Positions 1-12,251 of a DNA stretch of 64,000 nt are shown piece by piece. Origin of the DNA: an uncultured Acidobacteriota bacterium (GTDB taxonomy: Bacteria; Acidobacteriota; Terriglobia; Bryobacterales; Bryobacteraceae); contig CADECY010000011.1 in NCBI GenBank assembly GCA_902825945.1, forward strand, positions 36,424 through 100,423, read 5' to 3'. Both the position numbers and the translations under genes were made by a program. The notes beneath the pieces were generated by a model. That model was not told the origin of the DNA, searched no databases, and worked only from the letters and a program-made list of their open reading frames with translations. Position 1 is the stretch's first letter; the number at the start of each line of letters is the position of its first letter.

Positions 1-1428
1 GCATTGGCCGGCTCGCCCGCGGTCCAGGCCAGCGTCGCCGTTTATGTCGGCAAGAACCTCACCGCGGATGGCAGCGTCTTGCTGGCCGGCTACGGTGACG
101 AACCGTCGAGCCACTGGCTGGTGATCGTGCCGCGAAAACAGCATCCGGCCGGTACGATGATCACCGTGGGTGGCACCGCGGCGTCCCGGCTTCCGGGCGA
201 GTTGATGCGGATCCCGCAGGCGGCGCAAACCCATCGCTACATCTCGATGGATTACTCCTACTACGCGGGCTTCCCGGCGCCGATCACCAACGGCGGAATG
301 AACGAACACGGGCTTGCGGTGCGCGACGTCGCGTTGAACTCGCGCAAGGAACTCGTGGACATGACGCCGAAGGACCAGCACGGCGTCAACTACAGCGATC
401 TGGCGCGGATCGTTCTCGAACGCGCGAAGACGGCTCGCGAGGCGGTGGATCTCGCCATCGATCTCGTCAAACGTCACGGCGACTTCACCTACGGCGGCAA
501 TTCGCACGTCTTCGCCGACGCGGACGAAGGCTGGGTGTTTCTCACGTTCGCTGGGGCCAAGGGCCTGTGGGTCGCCAAGCGCCTCGGTCCGAACGACGTC
601 TGGCTGAACTGGCGCGGCAACACCGGCCTCGGCTACGTGCAGGATCTGCCAGCGAACTTGCAAGACAGTCCGGATTACATGGTGTCGGACAACTTCGTGT
701 CGTTCGCGACGCAGCAGGGCTGGTACAAACCGGGCGACGGGAAGCCTTTCAACGTGATTCGCGCCTATTGCCGCGACCGCTCCGGCGAACCATCGGGGCC
801 GGAGGCACGCCAGGTCGAAGCCGCAGTCCGCGCGGCGGCTCCGAAGGTGGATGTGAAGGTCCTCATGGATCAGATGCACATCACCGGCCGCGATTCTTCC
901 GGATACGGACAAGTGGCGCACCTTCGCGTGGGCATTCACTCGGATCTGCGTACGTTGTGGGTGGCACCCGGGCCCGGGGTCACCGCTGCCTTCGTTCCGT
1001 GGCGGATCGGCGTGGAATCGGTTCCGGAAGAGTATCGCCGCCATCGATACATCACGGCGGGCGAGGCCGAGAAGCAGATGATCAGCCGCGAAGACATGGG
1101 CGTGGAAGGGACCCGCTACGCCAACCGAGCCGTCAAGAGGCTCCTGTACCTGATGGATGAGCACCGCGATCAGTTTCTGCCCGAGGTGAGCGCCGCGCTA
1201 CGCGCATGGGACGGCCGCCAACTCGCGGCGCAACCGGGAATCGAGCGGACGGCGCAGATCCTGCTCAACGCCGGCGAAGACGCATTGGCAAGGCGCTACC
1301 TGACCGAACAGGCCTACGCGGCCGCGGGAGAAGGTATGCGATTGCTCGAAGCGCTTGCGGACAGCATCGAAGCGCGCACCAAAGTGCTGTTCGGGATCAG
1401 GCCCGCGGAGAGCGCCGGTCCCAAATGA
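1..1428 (+). CDS. C69-family dipeptidase, 5' partial
   Basis: The frame is open from base 1, so the true start lies upstream; the first residues (ALAGSPAVQA) look like the end of a signal peptide. The family signature VGKNLTADGS follows at once. C69/U34 dipeptidases are N-terminal-nucleophile hydrolases whose catalytic residue is a Cys lying directly before a T/x-x-x-x-VGK motif. Here the aligned residue, encoded at 31-33, is Ser. The rest of the protein resembles the family (NGGMNEHGLAVRD, the YADxARIVLERAKTAREAV-type helix), with about 474 residues visible. Likely role: periplasmic or cell-surface cleavage of dipeptides. The stop codon overlaps the start of the BCCT transporter, so uptake and peptide cleavage may be co-expressed. 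Family assignment is firm. Activity is uncertain because of the Cys-to-Ser change. Confidence 0.8.
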   Translation, partial: ALAGSPAVQASVAVYVGKNLTADGSVLLAGYGDEPSSHWLVIVPRKQHPAGTMITVGGTAASRLPGELMRIPQAAQTHRYISMDYSYYAGFPAPITNGGMNEHGLAVRDVALNSRKELVDMTPKDQHGVNYSDLARIVLERAKTAREAVDLAIDLVKRHGDFTYGGNSHVFADADEGWVFLTFAGAKGLWVAKRLGPNDVWLNWRGNTGLGYVQDLPANLQDSPDYMVSDNFVSFATQQGWYKPGDGKPFNVIRAYCRDRSGEPSGPEARQVEAAVRAAAPKVDVKVLMDQMHITGRDSSGYGQVAHLRVGIHSDLRTLWVAPGPGVTAAFVPWRIGVESVPEEYRRHRYITAGEAEKQMISREDMGVEGTRYANRAVKRLLYLMDEHRDQFLPEVSAALRAWDGRQLAAQPGIERTAQILLNAGEDALARRYLTEQAYAAAGEGMRLLEALADSIEARTKVLFGIRPAESAGPK

Positions 1429-3026
1429 GTTGGGCCAGCGGCCTGGACTCGTCCGCGTACCACTCGCGAAGCAAGCAGATCCTCGGACTCACCGTCGATC
1501 CCGTTGTCTTCTTCGTCTCGGCCGGAGTTACGATCGCGGTCATCGCCGCGACGATCGCTTTTGGCGAATCGGCGGGCCGGTTCTTCGAATGGCTGCGCGC
1601 GGCGTCGGTCTCGAACTTCGACGGACTGCTCATGATGTCAGGCAACTTCTTTCTCGTATTCTGCCTGGCGCTGGCGGTATCGCCACTGGGCTCCGTACGC
1701 CTCGGCGGCGGCGATGCACGCCCGGACTTCTCCAACCTCGCATGGTTCTCGATGCTTTTCGGCGCGGGGATGGGGATCGGGCTGGTCTTCTATGGCGTGT
1801 CCGAGCCGCTTTCGCACTACGCCGCATCGTTCGCCGCTGACGCTGGTTCCGCGGGGAGCGCCGCGCCCCTGGGTGGCGCCGCCGGCAATGCGGAGGCATC
1901 GCGAAAGCTCGCTCTGGCGGCAACAATCTTCAATTGGTCGCTCCATCCGTGGGCGATCTATGCCGTCGTCGGCCTGGGCTTCGGGATCTTCACCTACAAC
2001 TACCGTTTGCCAATGTCGCTTCGCTCGGTGTTCTATCCACTGCTGGGAAATCGGATTTGGGGCGTGGCTGGCGACGTGATCGATCTGCTGGCCGTGCTGG
2101 CGACACTGTTCGGCCTGGCGGCGTCGCTCGGCATGGGGGCCGAGCAGGCCATGGCTGGCATCACTCACGTCTATGGAGTTCCGGGAACAGCAGCGGGAAA
2201 AATACTACTGATCGGCGTCATGACGTTCTTCACGTTTCTCTCGGTCTGGGGCGGAATCGACCGCGGCATCCGCTACATGAGCGAAGTGAACATGGTGCTC
2301 GCGGGATTACTCCTGGTGTTCGTCTTCGCTTTCGGCCCGAGTCTGTTGTTGCTTCGGGAACTGGCTGCCAATTGCATGCACTACCTCGCGCGCCTGCCCG
2401 CGCTGTCGAACCCGATCGGCCGTACGGACGCGAACTTCTATGACAACTGGTCCGTCTACTTCTGGGCGTGGTGGATCAGTTGGGCGCCTTTTGTCGGCAC
2501 GTTCATGGCGCGGATCTCGCGTGGGCGGACAGTGCGGGAGTTCGTGCTCGGCGCCCTGCTGGCGCCCAGCGTCCTCTGCATTGCGTGGCTGACCGTGTTC
2601 GGCAACACGGCGATCGAGCAGGTGGCGAACGGCTCGAACCCGGCCCTCGCGGCCGCGAGGCTCGAGTCGCAACTGTTCCTGCTCCTTGACGCGCTTCCCT
2701 ACTCCGCGATTACCTCTTTCGCGAGCATCATCTTGATCCTGATCTTCTTCATCACCGGCTGGGATTCGGGCACGCTGGTGATCGACTGCATGACGTCGGG
2801 CGGGCGCGTGGATACACCGCTCGGACAACGAGTGTTCTGGCTGCTGCTGGTGGGCGCGATCGCGACCGTGCTGCTTCTGACGGGTGGTTTGACGGCACTT
2901 CAGGCAGCGGCGATCGCGGCCGGCCTGCCGCTGGCGGTCGTGATGCTGGTGATGTGCGTGGGGCTCTTCAAAGGATTGAACCTGATTCGAAAGGAGCGTT
3001 CGCGGGTGCCGGACTCCAACTCATGA
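1425..3026 (+). CDS. BCCT-family betaine/carnitine/choline-type transporter
   Basis: A 533-residue, roughly 12-TM membrane protein. The ATG at 1425 was chosen because it overlaps the preceding TGA as ATGA; the frame is open further upstream but lies inside the dipeptidase gene. Family hallmarks are visible: GAGMGIGLVFYGVSEPL in the glycine-rich TM3 region, FNWSLHPWAIYA in TM4, and the highly conserved block WAWWISWAPFVGTF followed by ARISRGRTVREF. The segment GWDSGTLVIDCMTSGG matches the TM11/TM12 'DS(G/A)T' region. BCCT proteins move quaternary-ammonium or similar zwitterionic substrates across the inner membrane using Na+ or H+ gradients, or as exchangers. The substrate cannot be assigned. 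The ATGA coupling to a dipeptidase suggests use of a peptide-derived or osmolyte substrate, but this is inference. Confidence 0.9.
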   Translation: MSWASGLDSSAYHSRSKQILGLTVDPVVFFVSAGVTIAVIAATIAFGESAGRFFEWLRAASVSNFDGLLMMSGNFFLVFCLALAVSPLGSVRLGGGDARPDFSNLAWFSMLFGAGMGIGLVFYGVSEPLSHYAASFAADAGSAGSAAPLGGAAGNAEASRKLALAATIFNWSLHPWAIYAVVGLGFGIFTYNYRLPMSLRSVFYPLLGNRIWGVAGDVIDLLAVLATLFGLAASLGMGAEQAMAGITHVYGVPGTAAGKILLIGVMTFFTFLSVWGGIDRGIRYMSEVNMVLAGLLLVFVFAFGPSLLLLRELAANCMHYLARLPALSNPIGRTDANFYDNWSVYFWAWWISWAPFVGTFMARISRGRTVREFVLGALLAPSVLCIAWLTVFGNTAIEQVANGSNPALAAARLESQLFLLLDALPYSAITSFASIILILIFFITGWDSGTLVIDCMTSGGRVDTPLGQRVFWLLLVGAIATVLLLTGGLTALQAAAIAAGLPLAVVMLVMCVGLFKGLNLIRKERSRVPDSNS

Positions 3027-3056
3027 GTTCGGAACCGCACAGCCAGGCCACTTCCT

Positions 3057-4630
3057 TCAGCGGCGCCTCACGTCGACGTAGACCGCGCTCAACCGGGGCG
3101 CGTCATGCACGTACAGCAACCGCCCTGGCGCGATCTCGCGTATGGACGTGTAGTTGAACCCCGTACGTTCGGAAATTACCCGGTGCGCGGACCACGTCTT
3201 GCCGCCGTCCACGCTGAACATCAGGCAGGACGCCGGACGGCCATAGCTGCACGCGAGCACTCCGTTGCTCATCATCACGAGATCCGGAGCGACGCGGCCC
3301 TCCTCGAGTTCGATGGGCGAGTCCCACGTCCGGCCGCCGTCGCGCGAGAAGGTCTGGGTCATGCGCGAAGTCGAAGCGCCTCGGATCACGGCCGTCATCT
3401 CGTTCGACGATGTCCGCGCCGCGGCTGGCTCACCGCCTGGGCCGATCACCGAGACGTGCCGCCATGTGCGCCCTCTATCCGAGCTCCGGACCAAATGCGA
3501 GTGGCGCACCGTCGTGGTCCGGCCATCTGGAAGCGCGGCCTGCTTGCGGCTCCAGACGGCCATCGTGATCGATCCATCGGGTTCGTGGAAGAGGTGGCGC
3601 TCGGCAATGGTCTGATCGCGCTTCGTCTCGTTGCGGTAGGCCGGAGGCAGTTCGATGCGGTTGCCGTGCATCATGAATTCCGACGCCGTTGGATCAAGAT
3701 CGAGCGTTTTGCCGCCCACCGAACCATCGGGATGGAGCCATGTCCAGCGCGACATCGCGAGAATGCCCCTGTCTGGGAGGCGGATCACGGGCAGAGGCGT
3801 GAAATCCTTCTGGTCGAGTCCGGGGACCGGAGTCCAGGTGCGGCCGGCGTCGGTCGATTTCAGAAGGCCGTACGGTTCGTAGAAGGCGTCCGGACCTTGC
3901 GCGACGCTCATGAGCAGCAGCCCACCGCCCATGTCGTAGAGGTACGGCCGCGTCTGCCGGACCTCGGTTCGCGGAATCTCCCATGGTTCGCCGATCGTGA
4001 TCTCGACGGGCTCTCGCGGAACGGGTCTACGAGACTTCCGCACGCCCAGTCGCACGTACTCCCAGATCGCGTTACCAGTGGCTGCCTTGGCGTTCGAGCC
4101 GAACTGGATGAACGGATCCGGGGAATCAGCCTTCTTCCAGAAGGCTCCTTGGCCCACGACGCGGCGCACGCCGTCCACCCAAACGCTCATGTCCGTTTCT
4201 CGGATTTCGAGGCGGTAGGTGTGGAACTCGCGCGTCGTATCCATCGGAATGAAGCGATCGGTGAAGGTCGCGGCTTGCGAGGCAAACAACGCGAGCCCTT
4301 CCTGATGGCGGCCATCGCTGGCGAGGATCGACACCGGAGCGCCGTCGCGCCACGGCCACAGCGACGCGGCGGTCTTGCCCTTCACCGATCCGGTGGTGGC
4401 GCCAACCTTGACACGGGCCTCGACCACAATGTCGTGGCCTGGCTTCGCTTTCCAGTTCGCGCGATAGAACCCGAAATCGCCGCCCTCGTCCCGCAGCCGC
4501 AACAAACCCGTTTCGACCGCCGCGGAGGGCGAGCCCGCCGCCTTCCACATTCCGTCGGGCAGGCGTTTTCCGTCGTACCGGACCAGCCATGTGACATCGG
4601 CGGCGAACGACGTCGCACTGAAGAGAGCGA

Positions 4631-4643
<13 letters not shown>
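3057..4643 (-). CDS. Secreted sialidase-like (BNR/Asp-box) protein
   Basis: 528 residues. The start ATG (4643-4641) gives a short signal peptide (MRWLIALFSATSFAA) and overlaps the 3' end of the kinase gene by 13 bases. Residues about 40-200 resemble a concanavalin-like (LamG/DUF1961-type) domain. The C-terminal half carries four Asp-box motifs of the S-x-D-x-G-x-T-W type: STDAGRTW near 263, SSDRGRTW near 387, SRDGGRTW near 432 and SVDGGKTW near 477. This indicates a six-bladed sialidase-superfamily propeller. Such proteins may cleave sialic acid or other glycans, or only bind them; no full sialidase arginine triad was confirmed. Being last in an ECF sigma/kinase operon suggests it is made on a regulatory cue. 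It converges on the BCCT gene across 30 bases. Confidence 0.75.
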
Positions 4644-7059
<2,416 letters not shown>

Positions 7060-7063
<4 letters not shown>

Positions 7064-7722
7064 CCGGACTTGGACAGTTCGTTCGCCAGCCACGCCTTCG
7101 CCATCTTGAAGTGACGGTTGCAGGTGGCGACGCTCGCTCCCGTCACCTCGGCGGTCTCCTCGATCGACAGCCCGCCGAAGAAGCGCAATTCGACGATCTT
7201 TGCCTTGAGCGGATCGAGCTGTTCGAGCGCCTTCAGAGCCTCGTCGATCGCCACCAACTCGCGGGACTTGTCGTGCGAGGCGACAAGCGCATCATCGAGC
7301 GAGAGCTTCTCCGCCGCGCCGCCGCGCTTTTCCGCCGTGTGCGCGCGGGCATGATCCACCAGAATGCGGCGCATCGTGGTGGCGGCCACACCCATGAAAT
7401 GCGCGCGGTTCTTCCATTGCACACGCGTGTTGTCCACCATGCGCAAGTAGGCTTCGTGGACGAGCGCCGTGGGCTGGAGCGTATGGCTGCCACGTTCTCG
7501 CCGCAGGTAGCCGCCCGCCAGTTGCCGCAGTTCGCGATACAGCAAGGGCAGCAGCACGTCGACCGCGCCGGAATCGCCTTCGCCGATTCGCAGCAGCAGT
7601 TGAGTGACGCCGTGCCGGGATGCTCCAGTTTCGGTCAACTCACCGATTCTCCCACAAAGGGTGACACGATTCAGGCCGCCCGGCGCCGATCGAAACGGGA
7701 GAATCCGGATGAGATGAATCAC
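7060..7722 (-). CDS. ECF RNA polymerase sigma factor (kinase-linked)
   Basis: Up to 220 residues. It has the region-2 sequence ELRQLAGGYLRRER followed by HTLQPTALVHEAYLRM, which is characteristic of the Sigma70_ECF/TIGR02999 family common in Acidobacteria and Planctomycetes. The region-4 helix-turn-helix reads LRFFGGLSIEETAEVTGAS. The ATG at 7722 gives an atypically long N-terminus; a GTG at 7665 or a start nearer GVTQLL would give a more usual length, and no strong ribosome-binding site separates the choices. Its TGA overlaps the kinase start (ATGA), so the two are translationally coupled. Sigma factors of this family generally lack a membrane anti-sigma partner and are paired with Ser/Thr kinases, as here. 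Confidence 0.88.
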
Positions 7723-7770
7723 GGCGCATTTCTCGAGACCAGCCGTAGGTGCACACCCGTCCCGAACCGG

Positions 7771-9309
7771 TTAGGTCTTCAGTAGGCGAGCTGGCGAAGG
7801 AGGACTGCCGGGCCCCCGCTGAACTCCGTCGGTCCCATGCCGTTTGACGAGTCCGCGAAGGCTCTCCGGACTCATCGGAGGGAACGCGAAGCTGAACAGA
7901 TAACCGAGAAGCATCGTGAGCGCGAGGCCGAGCGGCGCGTACAGGAAGAACGAAGTTCGCGTGTAGGTACCGGTGTAGATCACCACGAGCAGACTCACGA
8001 GAGCGCCCAGGCTCGTACCTTGCCAGTTGGCCCGCAAAGTCAGGATTCCGAGCAGGAAGATGCCGAGGAGAATCCCAGTGAAAAAGCTATTGGTCTTGGC
8101 GGAGATCTCGAGGACAGTTCCCAATCGGCTGACGAACAGGCCCATGATGGTGGCGGTCACCCCCCAGAACAACGACATCCAGCGCGATACGCTCAGGTAG
8201 TGCTGGGCGGGAGCCTCGCGGCGGAAGTATCGCTGATAGAAATCGACGAGCGAGGCGGTGGTGATCGAGTTGACGCCCGAGCTGATACTCGACATCGTGG
8301 CGGCCATGATTCCCGCGATCACCAGGCCGGCCATCCCCGGCGGAAGCGCCGTGATGACGAAGTACGGCAAGACCCGGTCGGGATTGAAGCCGGCGGGCAA
8401 ACGATCGGCGTGCTTCTCGAAATAGGCGAAGATACCGATGGCAATCAGAAACAGCAGCGTCGACGTGGGAGCGTCGATGAAAGCATTGGCGATGACCGAG
8501 CGCCGGCTGGTCCGGAGATCCTTCGCGGTGAAGTAGCGCTGAAGAACCACCTGGTCCACGCCGTACGATGCCAGGTTGATCACGAAGTAGCCGGAGACGA
8601 CACTCCATACGGTGATATCGACTGTGGGATCCAATGTCCAGTCGGCAATGCGCGTCTTGCCCGCGGCACTGGCGATCGAGTAGATCTGCCCGATATCCCA
8701 GCCGAAGTCCGCCAGGACGTACAGACCGATGAACAGGACTCCGGCAACGAACACCACGGCTTGGGCGACGTCCGTCCAAATCACGCCCTCCATCCCGCCC
8801 AGCACGGTGTAAAGAGAAGTGCCGAGTCCCAGCGCGAGTCCGCAATAGACGAGCGAAACTCCGGTGATCTCGGCCAGCGCGATCGAAGTCGCGTAGATCA
8901 TCGTGGCCAGCCAGCACAACCGCAGGAAGATGAAGAGAACGCTGGCGATGCTGCGCACGAGCGGGTTAAACCGCTTTTCGAGGTACTCGTAGGCCGTGTA
9001 GACACGAAGGTTGTAATAGAAGTTGACAAACAGGTAGAGGACGAGAGGCGTGATCAGCACGAGCGTGATGATGTTCGGATAGAGCATCAAGTTCTGCTTG
9101 TACACGTAGGCGGCTACGCCCATGTAGCTCACCGCGCTCGTATTCGTGGCCATGATCGAGATCGCCACGGGCAGCCACGACATCTTCCGGCCCGCAAGCA
9201 GGAAGTCCTGGGCATCGTGTTGCCGGCGTCCGAAATAGCTGCCGAGAACGATTGATCCGAGGAAGTAGATCGCCAGCACGGCCCAGTCGAGCCCGCCAAA
9301 GTTTCCCAT
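7771..9309 (-). CDS. Sodium/solute symporter (SSS family)
   Basis: A 512-residue integral membrane protein with about 13 hydrophobic segments. Family features include the N-terminal LAGRKMSWLPVAISIMATN stretch (the GR-x-x-W region), GGMEGVIWTDVAQ in the middle (the SSS signature around TM6), and the sodium-site region GIMAATMSSISSGVNS. It catalyses Na+-coupled uptake; the substrate class in this branch covers sugars, amino acids, vitamins and sialic acid, and cannot be fixed from sequence. Its ATG follows directly after the TAA of the aminotransferase gene with no gap, so they are one transcription unit. That neighbour hints at an amino acid or amino sugar substrate (inference). Confidence 0.88.
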   Translation of the reverse strand: MGNFGGLDWAVLAIYFLGSIVLGSYFGRRQHDAQDFLLAGRKMSWLPVAISIMATNTSAVSYMGVAAYVYKQNLMLYPNIITLVLITPLVLYLFVNFYYNLRVYTAYEYLEKRFNPLVRSIASVLFIFLRLCWLATMIYATSIALAEITGVSLVYCGLALGLGTSLYTVLGGMEGVIWTDVAQAVVFVAGVLFIGLYVLADFGWDIGQIYSIASAAGKTRIADWTLDPTVDITVWSVVSGYFVINLASYGVDQVVLQRYFTAKDLRTSRRSVIANAFIDAPTSTLLFLIAIGIFAYFEKHADRLPAGFNPDRVLPYFVITALPPGMAGLVIAGIMAATMSSISSGVNSITTASLVDFYQRYFRREAPAQHYLSVSRWMSLFWGVTATIMGLFVSRLGTVLEISAKTNSFFTGILLGIFLLGILTLRANWQGTSLGALVSLLVVIYTGTYTRTSFFLYAPLGLALTMLLGYLFSFAFPPMSPESLRGLVKRHGTDGVQRGPGSPPSPARLLKT

Positions 9310-10656
9310 TTATGCTCCCAATATCTCGTTCATTGCGCCGCCGATCACATCTATCGCCTCGAACAGCGCGTCGGGGGCGATCGTCAGCGGCGGCACGATC
9401 TTGAAGAATCCCCTGCCCGTCAGAAACATCAGCACACCTCGACGGAGGCAGTTCATGACGATCTTGTCCGCTATCTCACGGAGAGGTTCGCCACTCGAAG
9501 GGTCCTTCAGGTGAATGGAGTGAAACAGGCCGAGTCCACCATGCATTCCCACGTAGGGGGCATGCCGGGCCGCAAGCTCGGCGATGGCTCGGCTCAACTC
9601 CGCGCCCAACGCGGCGGAACGTTCGACGAGCCGTTCGCGTTCGATCACGGCCAGGCATTCCAGCCCGGCAGCCGCGCTCACGGGATTTCCTCCAAACGTG
9701 CTCGACATTTCGCCGGGCGCGGCAAGATCGAGGATCGCCTGCCTTCCGATGACAGCGGCGAGCGGCAACGAGGAACTGAGGCCCTTGCCGCACGTGATGA
9801 GGTCTGGCTCGATTCCGTAGTGCTCGAAGGCGAACATCCGTCCGGTGCGGCCAATCCCGCTCTGCACTTCGTCGATCGCGACGAGAACCTGATGCTGAGC
9901 GGCCCACCGCATGAGCCTCTGCACGTACTCGGCCGGATAAGGAGTCGTGGTCCAGCCGGGGATCCCTTCCAGGATGATTCCCGCGATCATTGCGGGATCG
10001 ATCGATCGCCCGGCCAGATCCTCGCCGAATCCGCGTGAATCCGGACCGCCGGGAAGTGGCAATTGCCAATGCCCCAGACTCTCGCGCGCAATCCCATCGA
10101 CGAGGCCCGGCGGCCCACCCGCGAGTTTGGCGGAAAGCGTTCGTCCGTGATAGCTCGACTCGATGGAGAGGATTCCGATCTTTCCCGGCGCGATCCGCAG
10201 GCCGTGCTTGCGCATCAAGCTCAGCGCGCATTCGTTCGCTTCGGTGCCGGAGGAGAAGAGGATCGCCTTGTTCAATCCGGCCGGCGCGATCGACACCAGC
10301 CGTTCGAGCAGTTCGCGCCGGACCTTCGTCGAGAACGCGTAGGAGAAAAGCAGCTTCCCGTCGAGTTGCCGGCGGATGGCGGACACGAGATCCGGGTGGG
10401 CGTGTCCGGCGTTCGCCACCACGATGCCACTGCTCAGATCGATCCACTGATTGCCGTGCGGATCGCGAACGAGGAAGCCCTCGGCGCTGTCCCAAACAAT
10501 CGGCGGCAATCCCGCCATGGACAGTGGTTCGACCTTGCGAAGCCGCTCGATCTCGGCGATCGAGCCGGGAGCCGGAATGGGCGTGACGATGCGCCGGTAA
10601 CGGGTCTCGACCGGCTGGGTGGGTACTGGCGTCAGATCGCTGACGTGAAGCGCCAT
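9310..10656 (-). CDS. Class III PLP-dependent aminotransferase
   Basis: 448 residues from the ATG at 10656, eight bases after the phosphatase stop; the longer open frame runs into that gene and is not coding. Class III features are clear: SSGTEANE (phosphate-binding region), SYHGRT, DEVQSGIGRTG (the Asp contacting the PLP pyridine nitrogen) and CGKGLSSSLPLAAVIG, which holds the Schiff-base lysine. Relatives include 4-aminobutyrate, acetylornithine and diaminopelargonate aminotransferases. This protein lacks features I can use to pick one. The tight operon with a symporter suggests catabolism of an imported amine or amino acid. Confidence 0.88.
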   Translation of the reverse strand: MALHVSDLTPVPTQPVETRYRRIVTPIPAPGSIAEIERLRKVEPLSMAGLPPIVWDSAEGFLVRDPHGNQWIDLSSGIVVANAGHAHPDLVSAIRRQLDGKLLFSYAFSTKVRRELLERLVSIAPAGLNKAILFSSGTEANECALSLMRKHGLRIAPGKIGILSIESSYHGRTLSAKLAGGPPGLVDGIARESLGHWQLPLPGGPDSRGFGEDLAGRSIDPAMIAGIILEGIPGWTTTPYPAEYVQRLMRWAAQHQVLVAIDEVQSGIGRTGRMFAFEHYGIEPDLITCGKGLSSSLPLAAVIGRQAILDLAAPGEMSSTFGGNPVSAAAGLECLAVIERERLVERSAALGAELSRAIAELAARHAPYVGMHGGLGLFHSIHLKDPSSGEPLREIADKIVMNCLRRGVLMFLTGRGFFKIVPPLTIAPDALFEAIDVIGGAMNEILGA

Positions 10657-10664
10657 CGTGCGAC

Positions 10665-12221
10665 TCAGCCGCGCTTCAGCACGGTGGTGCGGAACGGTTC
10701 CAGCCGCTCGATCGCCTCTTCGCCATTTTTGGGCAGCCAGCGGAAGAAGCGGATCGAGATCGCCTCCGGAGTGAAGTCCGCGATCAGGAATCCGTTCTCC
10801 TCGAGCGCTGGCAGGCGCTCCTCCACTTCGATCGCACGCGATGGATACGGCCTCGTTCTCCGCCCACCGGATGGCCAGCCGTTGCCGGTGCCCAGCGCGC
10901 CGGAAAGGAACACGTTCACTGGATTCTTGCTCAGATCCACGGTGCCACCGCGGAGCAAGCGGGCTTCGCCATGGGCGTGCATGTCGCCGCTGATCCAAAT
11001 GGGGACTCGTCCTTTCATCTCCGACAGTGTCCGCATCAGCCGGTCATGCTGCTTCAGCCAGCCCTCCTGATAGTAGGGCTTGTGGATTTTCGTGGTCAGC
11101 TTTCCATCTGGTCCGAGGATGTCCGGATACCAGTCGCCCCACTTGCCCGCGCTGAACACCGGTGGCATCGACGACAGGTTCATGAAATGGCCGGTGCGAG
11201 AATCAGCGGCGCGCGCTTTTAGCCAATCTTCGGCTTCGGGAGGAACGACCCAAGCGTTCGGACCCGCAAGCGAAAGGAATCGGCGGCAGTCGAACAACGC
11301 GACCTCCGCCAGATCTCCGTAGCGGATCGTTCCGAAACTCTCGCCGGTATCCCGCGGTTTGTCTGGCGCCGACGCTCCCGGCAATCCGAGCGGACGTTCG
11401 GCATCGGGCAGGAACTCGGGGAAGTAGAGACTCCGCGTTCCGCGTCCGAGTTGGAGCATGAAATGATCGGGCGGATAGGTGACGCGCTGCGCGTTGGCGT
11501 CGTCATTCTCGAAATAGTCGTGATCGTCCTGGAGGAAGAACACCGGTGTGCTTCGGAATCGGGTTCCATAGAGCCGGCCCACCTGCTGCTCGCAGACCCG
11601 CTTCAGCACGTCTTCGTTGGCGGTTCCGAGAACCGGCAGGTTACGAGTGAACCGGCCGGTCGAGGCGAGGATGTCTTCCGGATATTGCGGCGGAGCGCCG
11701 GTTTGGCGCAGATCCCAGTAGATGTGGTCGCCATTGCCGACGATGGCGTCGGGAGCGAGCGCGAGTGCCCGGTCGAACAGCCGCTGACGTGTCGCGATCG
11801 GGAGAAAGTTGCTGATGCCCGCTCCCGTGCGCAGGCGTTCATCGCCACCCGCGCAGGTGTAGATCAACAAACGGAACCGCTCGGCCTTGTCGCCTGGGCG
11901 CGGGAACGTCTTCACCGGCCACGGATCGCAGAGCGGACGCTTGCGCTCGTTCAACAGCTCGAGCGTGTGCGGTTGTCCGGGTGCCAAGCCCTCGGCATCG
12001 AACGACCAGAACAAACCCTGGGTGTCAGTGCGGCGGCCGGCAATGGTCCGCTTGCCGATTCGCAGCACCGGGGCTTGCTGTTTCTGGCGGAACGAGGCCT
12101 TTAGCAGGATCCGGTTGTCGTTGGAGGTGGGCAACAGGTGCGCGACCGCGCCGGCCTGCCAGGACGTGGCGGCCCCGCCAGCGGCGGCCGAAGCGGTGAG
12201 CAGGAAGGCACGGCGATCCAT
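10665..12221 (-). CDS. Tat-exported PhoD-like metallophosphatase
   Basis: 518 residues from the ATG at 12221, chosen because it begins the twin-arginine signal MDRRAFLLTASAAAGG; an ATG four codons upstream is also possible. Metal-binding motifs of the PhoD/purple-acid-like calcineurin fold are visible: CAGGDERL, GNGDHIYWD, DDHDYFEND and a C-terminal SGDMHAHGEARLL. PhoD enzymes are secreted phosphodiesterases/alkaline phosphatases using Ca and Fe, and usually act on phosphate esters or teichoic-acid-type polymers. It is the first of three tightly spaced genes (phosphatase, aminotransferase, symporter). The gap to the membrane protein upstream is 30 bases, so the unit may start at the ECF sigma gene. 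Confidence 0.85.
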   Translation of the reverse strand: MDRRAFLLTASAAAGGAATSWQAGAVAHLLPTSNDNRILLKASFRQKQQAPVLRIGKRTIAGRRTDTQGLFWSFDAEGLAPGQPHTLELLNERKRPLCDPWPVKTFPRPGDKAERFRLLIYTCAGGDERLRTGAGISNFLPIATRQRLFDRALALAPDAIVGNGDHIYWDLRQTGAPPQYPEDILASTGRFTRNLPVLGTANEDVLKRVCEQQVGRLYGTRFRSTPVFFLQDDHDYFENDDANAQRVTYPPDHFMLQLGRGTRSLYFPEFLPDAERPLGLPGASAPDKPRDTGESFGTIRYGDLAEVALFDCRRFLSLAGPNAWVVPPEAEDWLKARAADSRTGHFMNLSSMPPVFSAGKWGDWYPDILGPDGKLTTKIHKPYYQEGWLKQHDRLMRTLSEMKGRVPIWISGDMHAHGEARLLRGGTVDLSKNPVNVFLSGALGTGNGWPSGGRRTRPYPSRAIEVEERLPALEENGFLIADFTPEAISIRFFRWLPKNGEEAIERLEPFRTTVLKRG

Positions 12222-12251
12222 ATCGCCTTGCAAGATACCACGGCGAACTGA

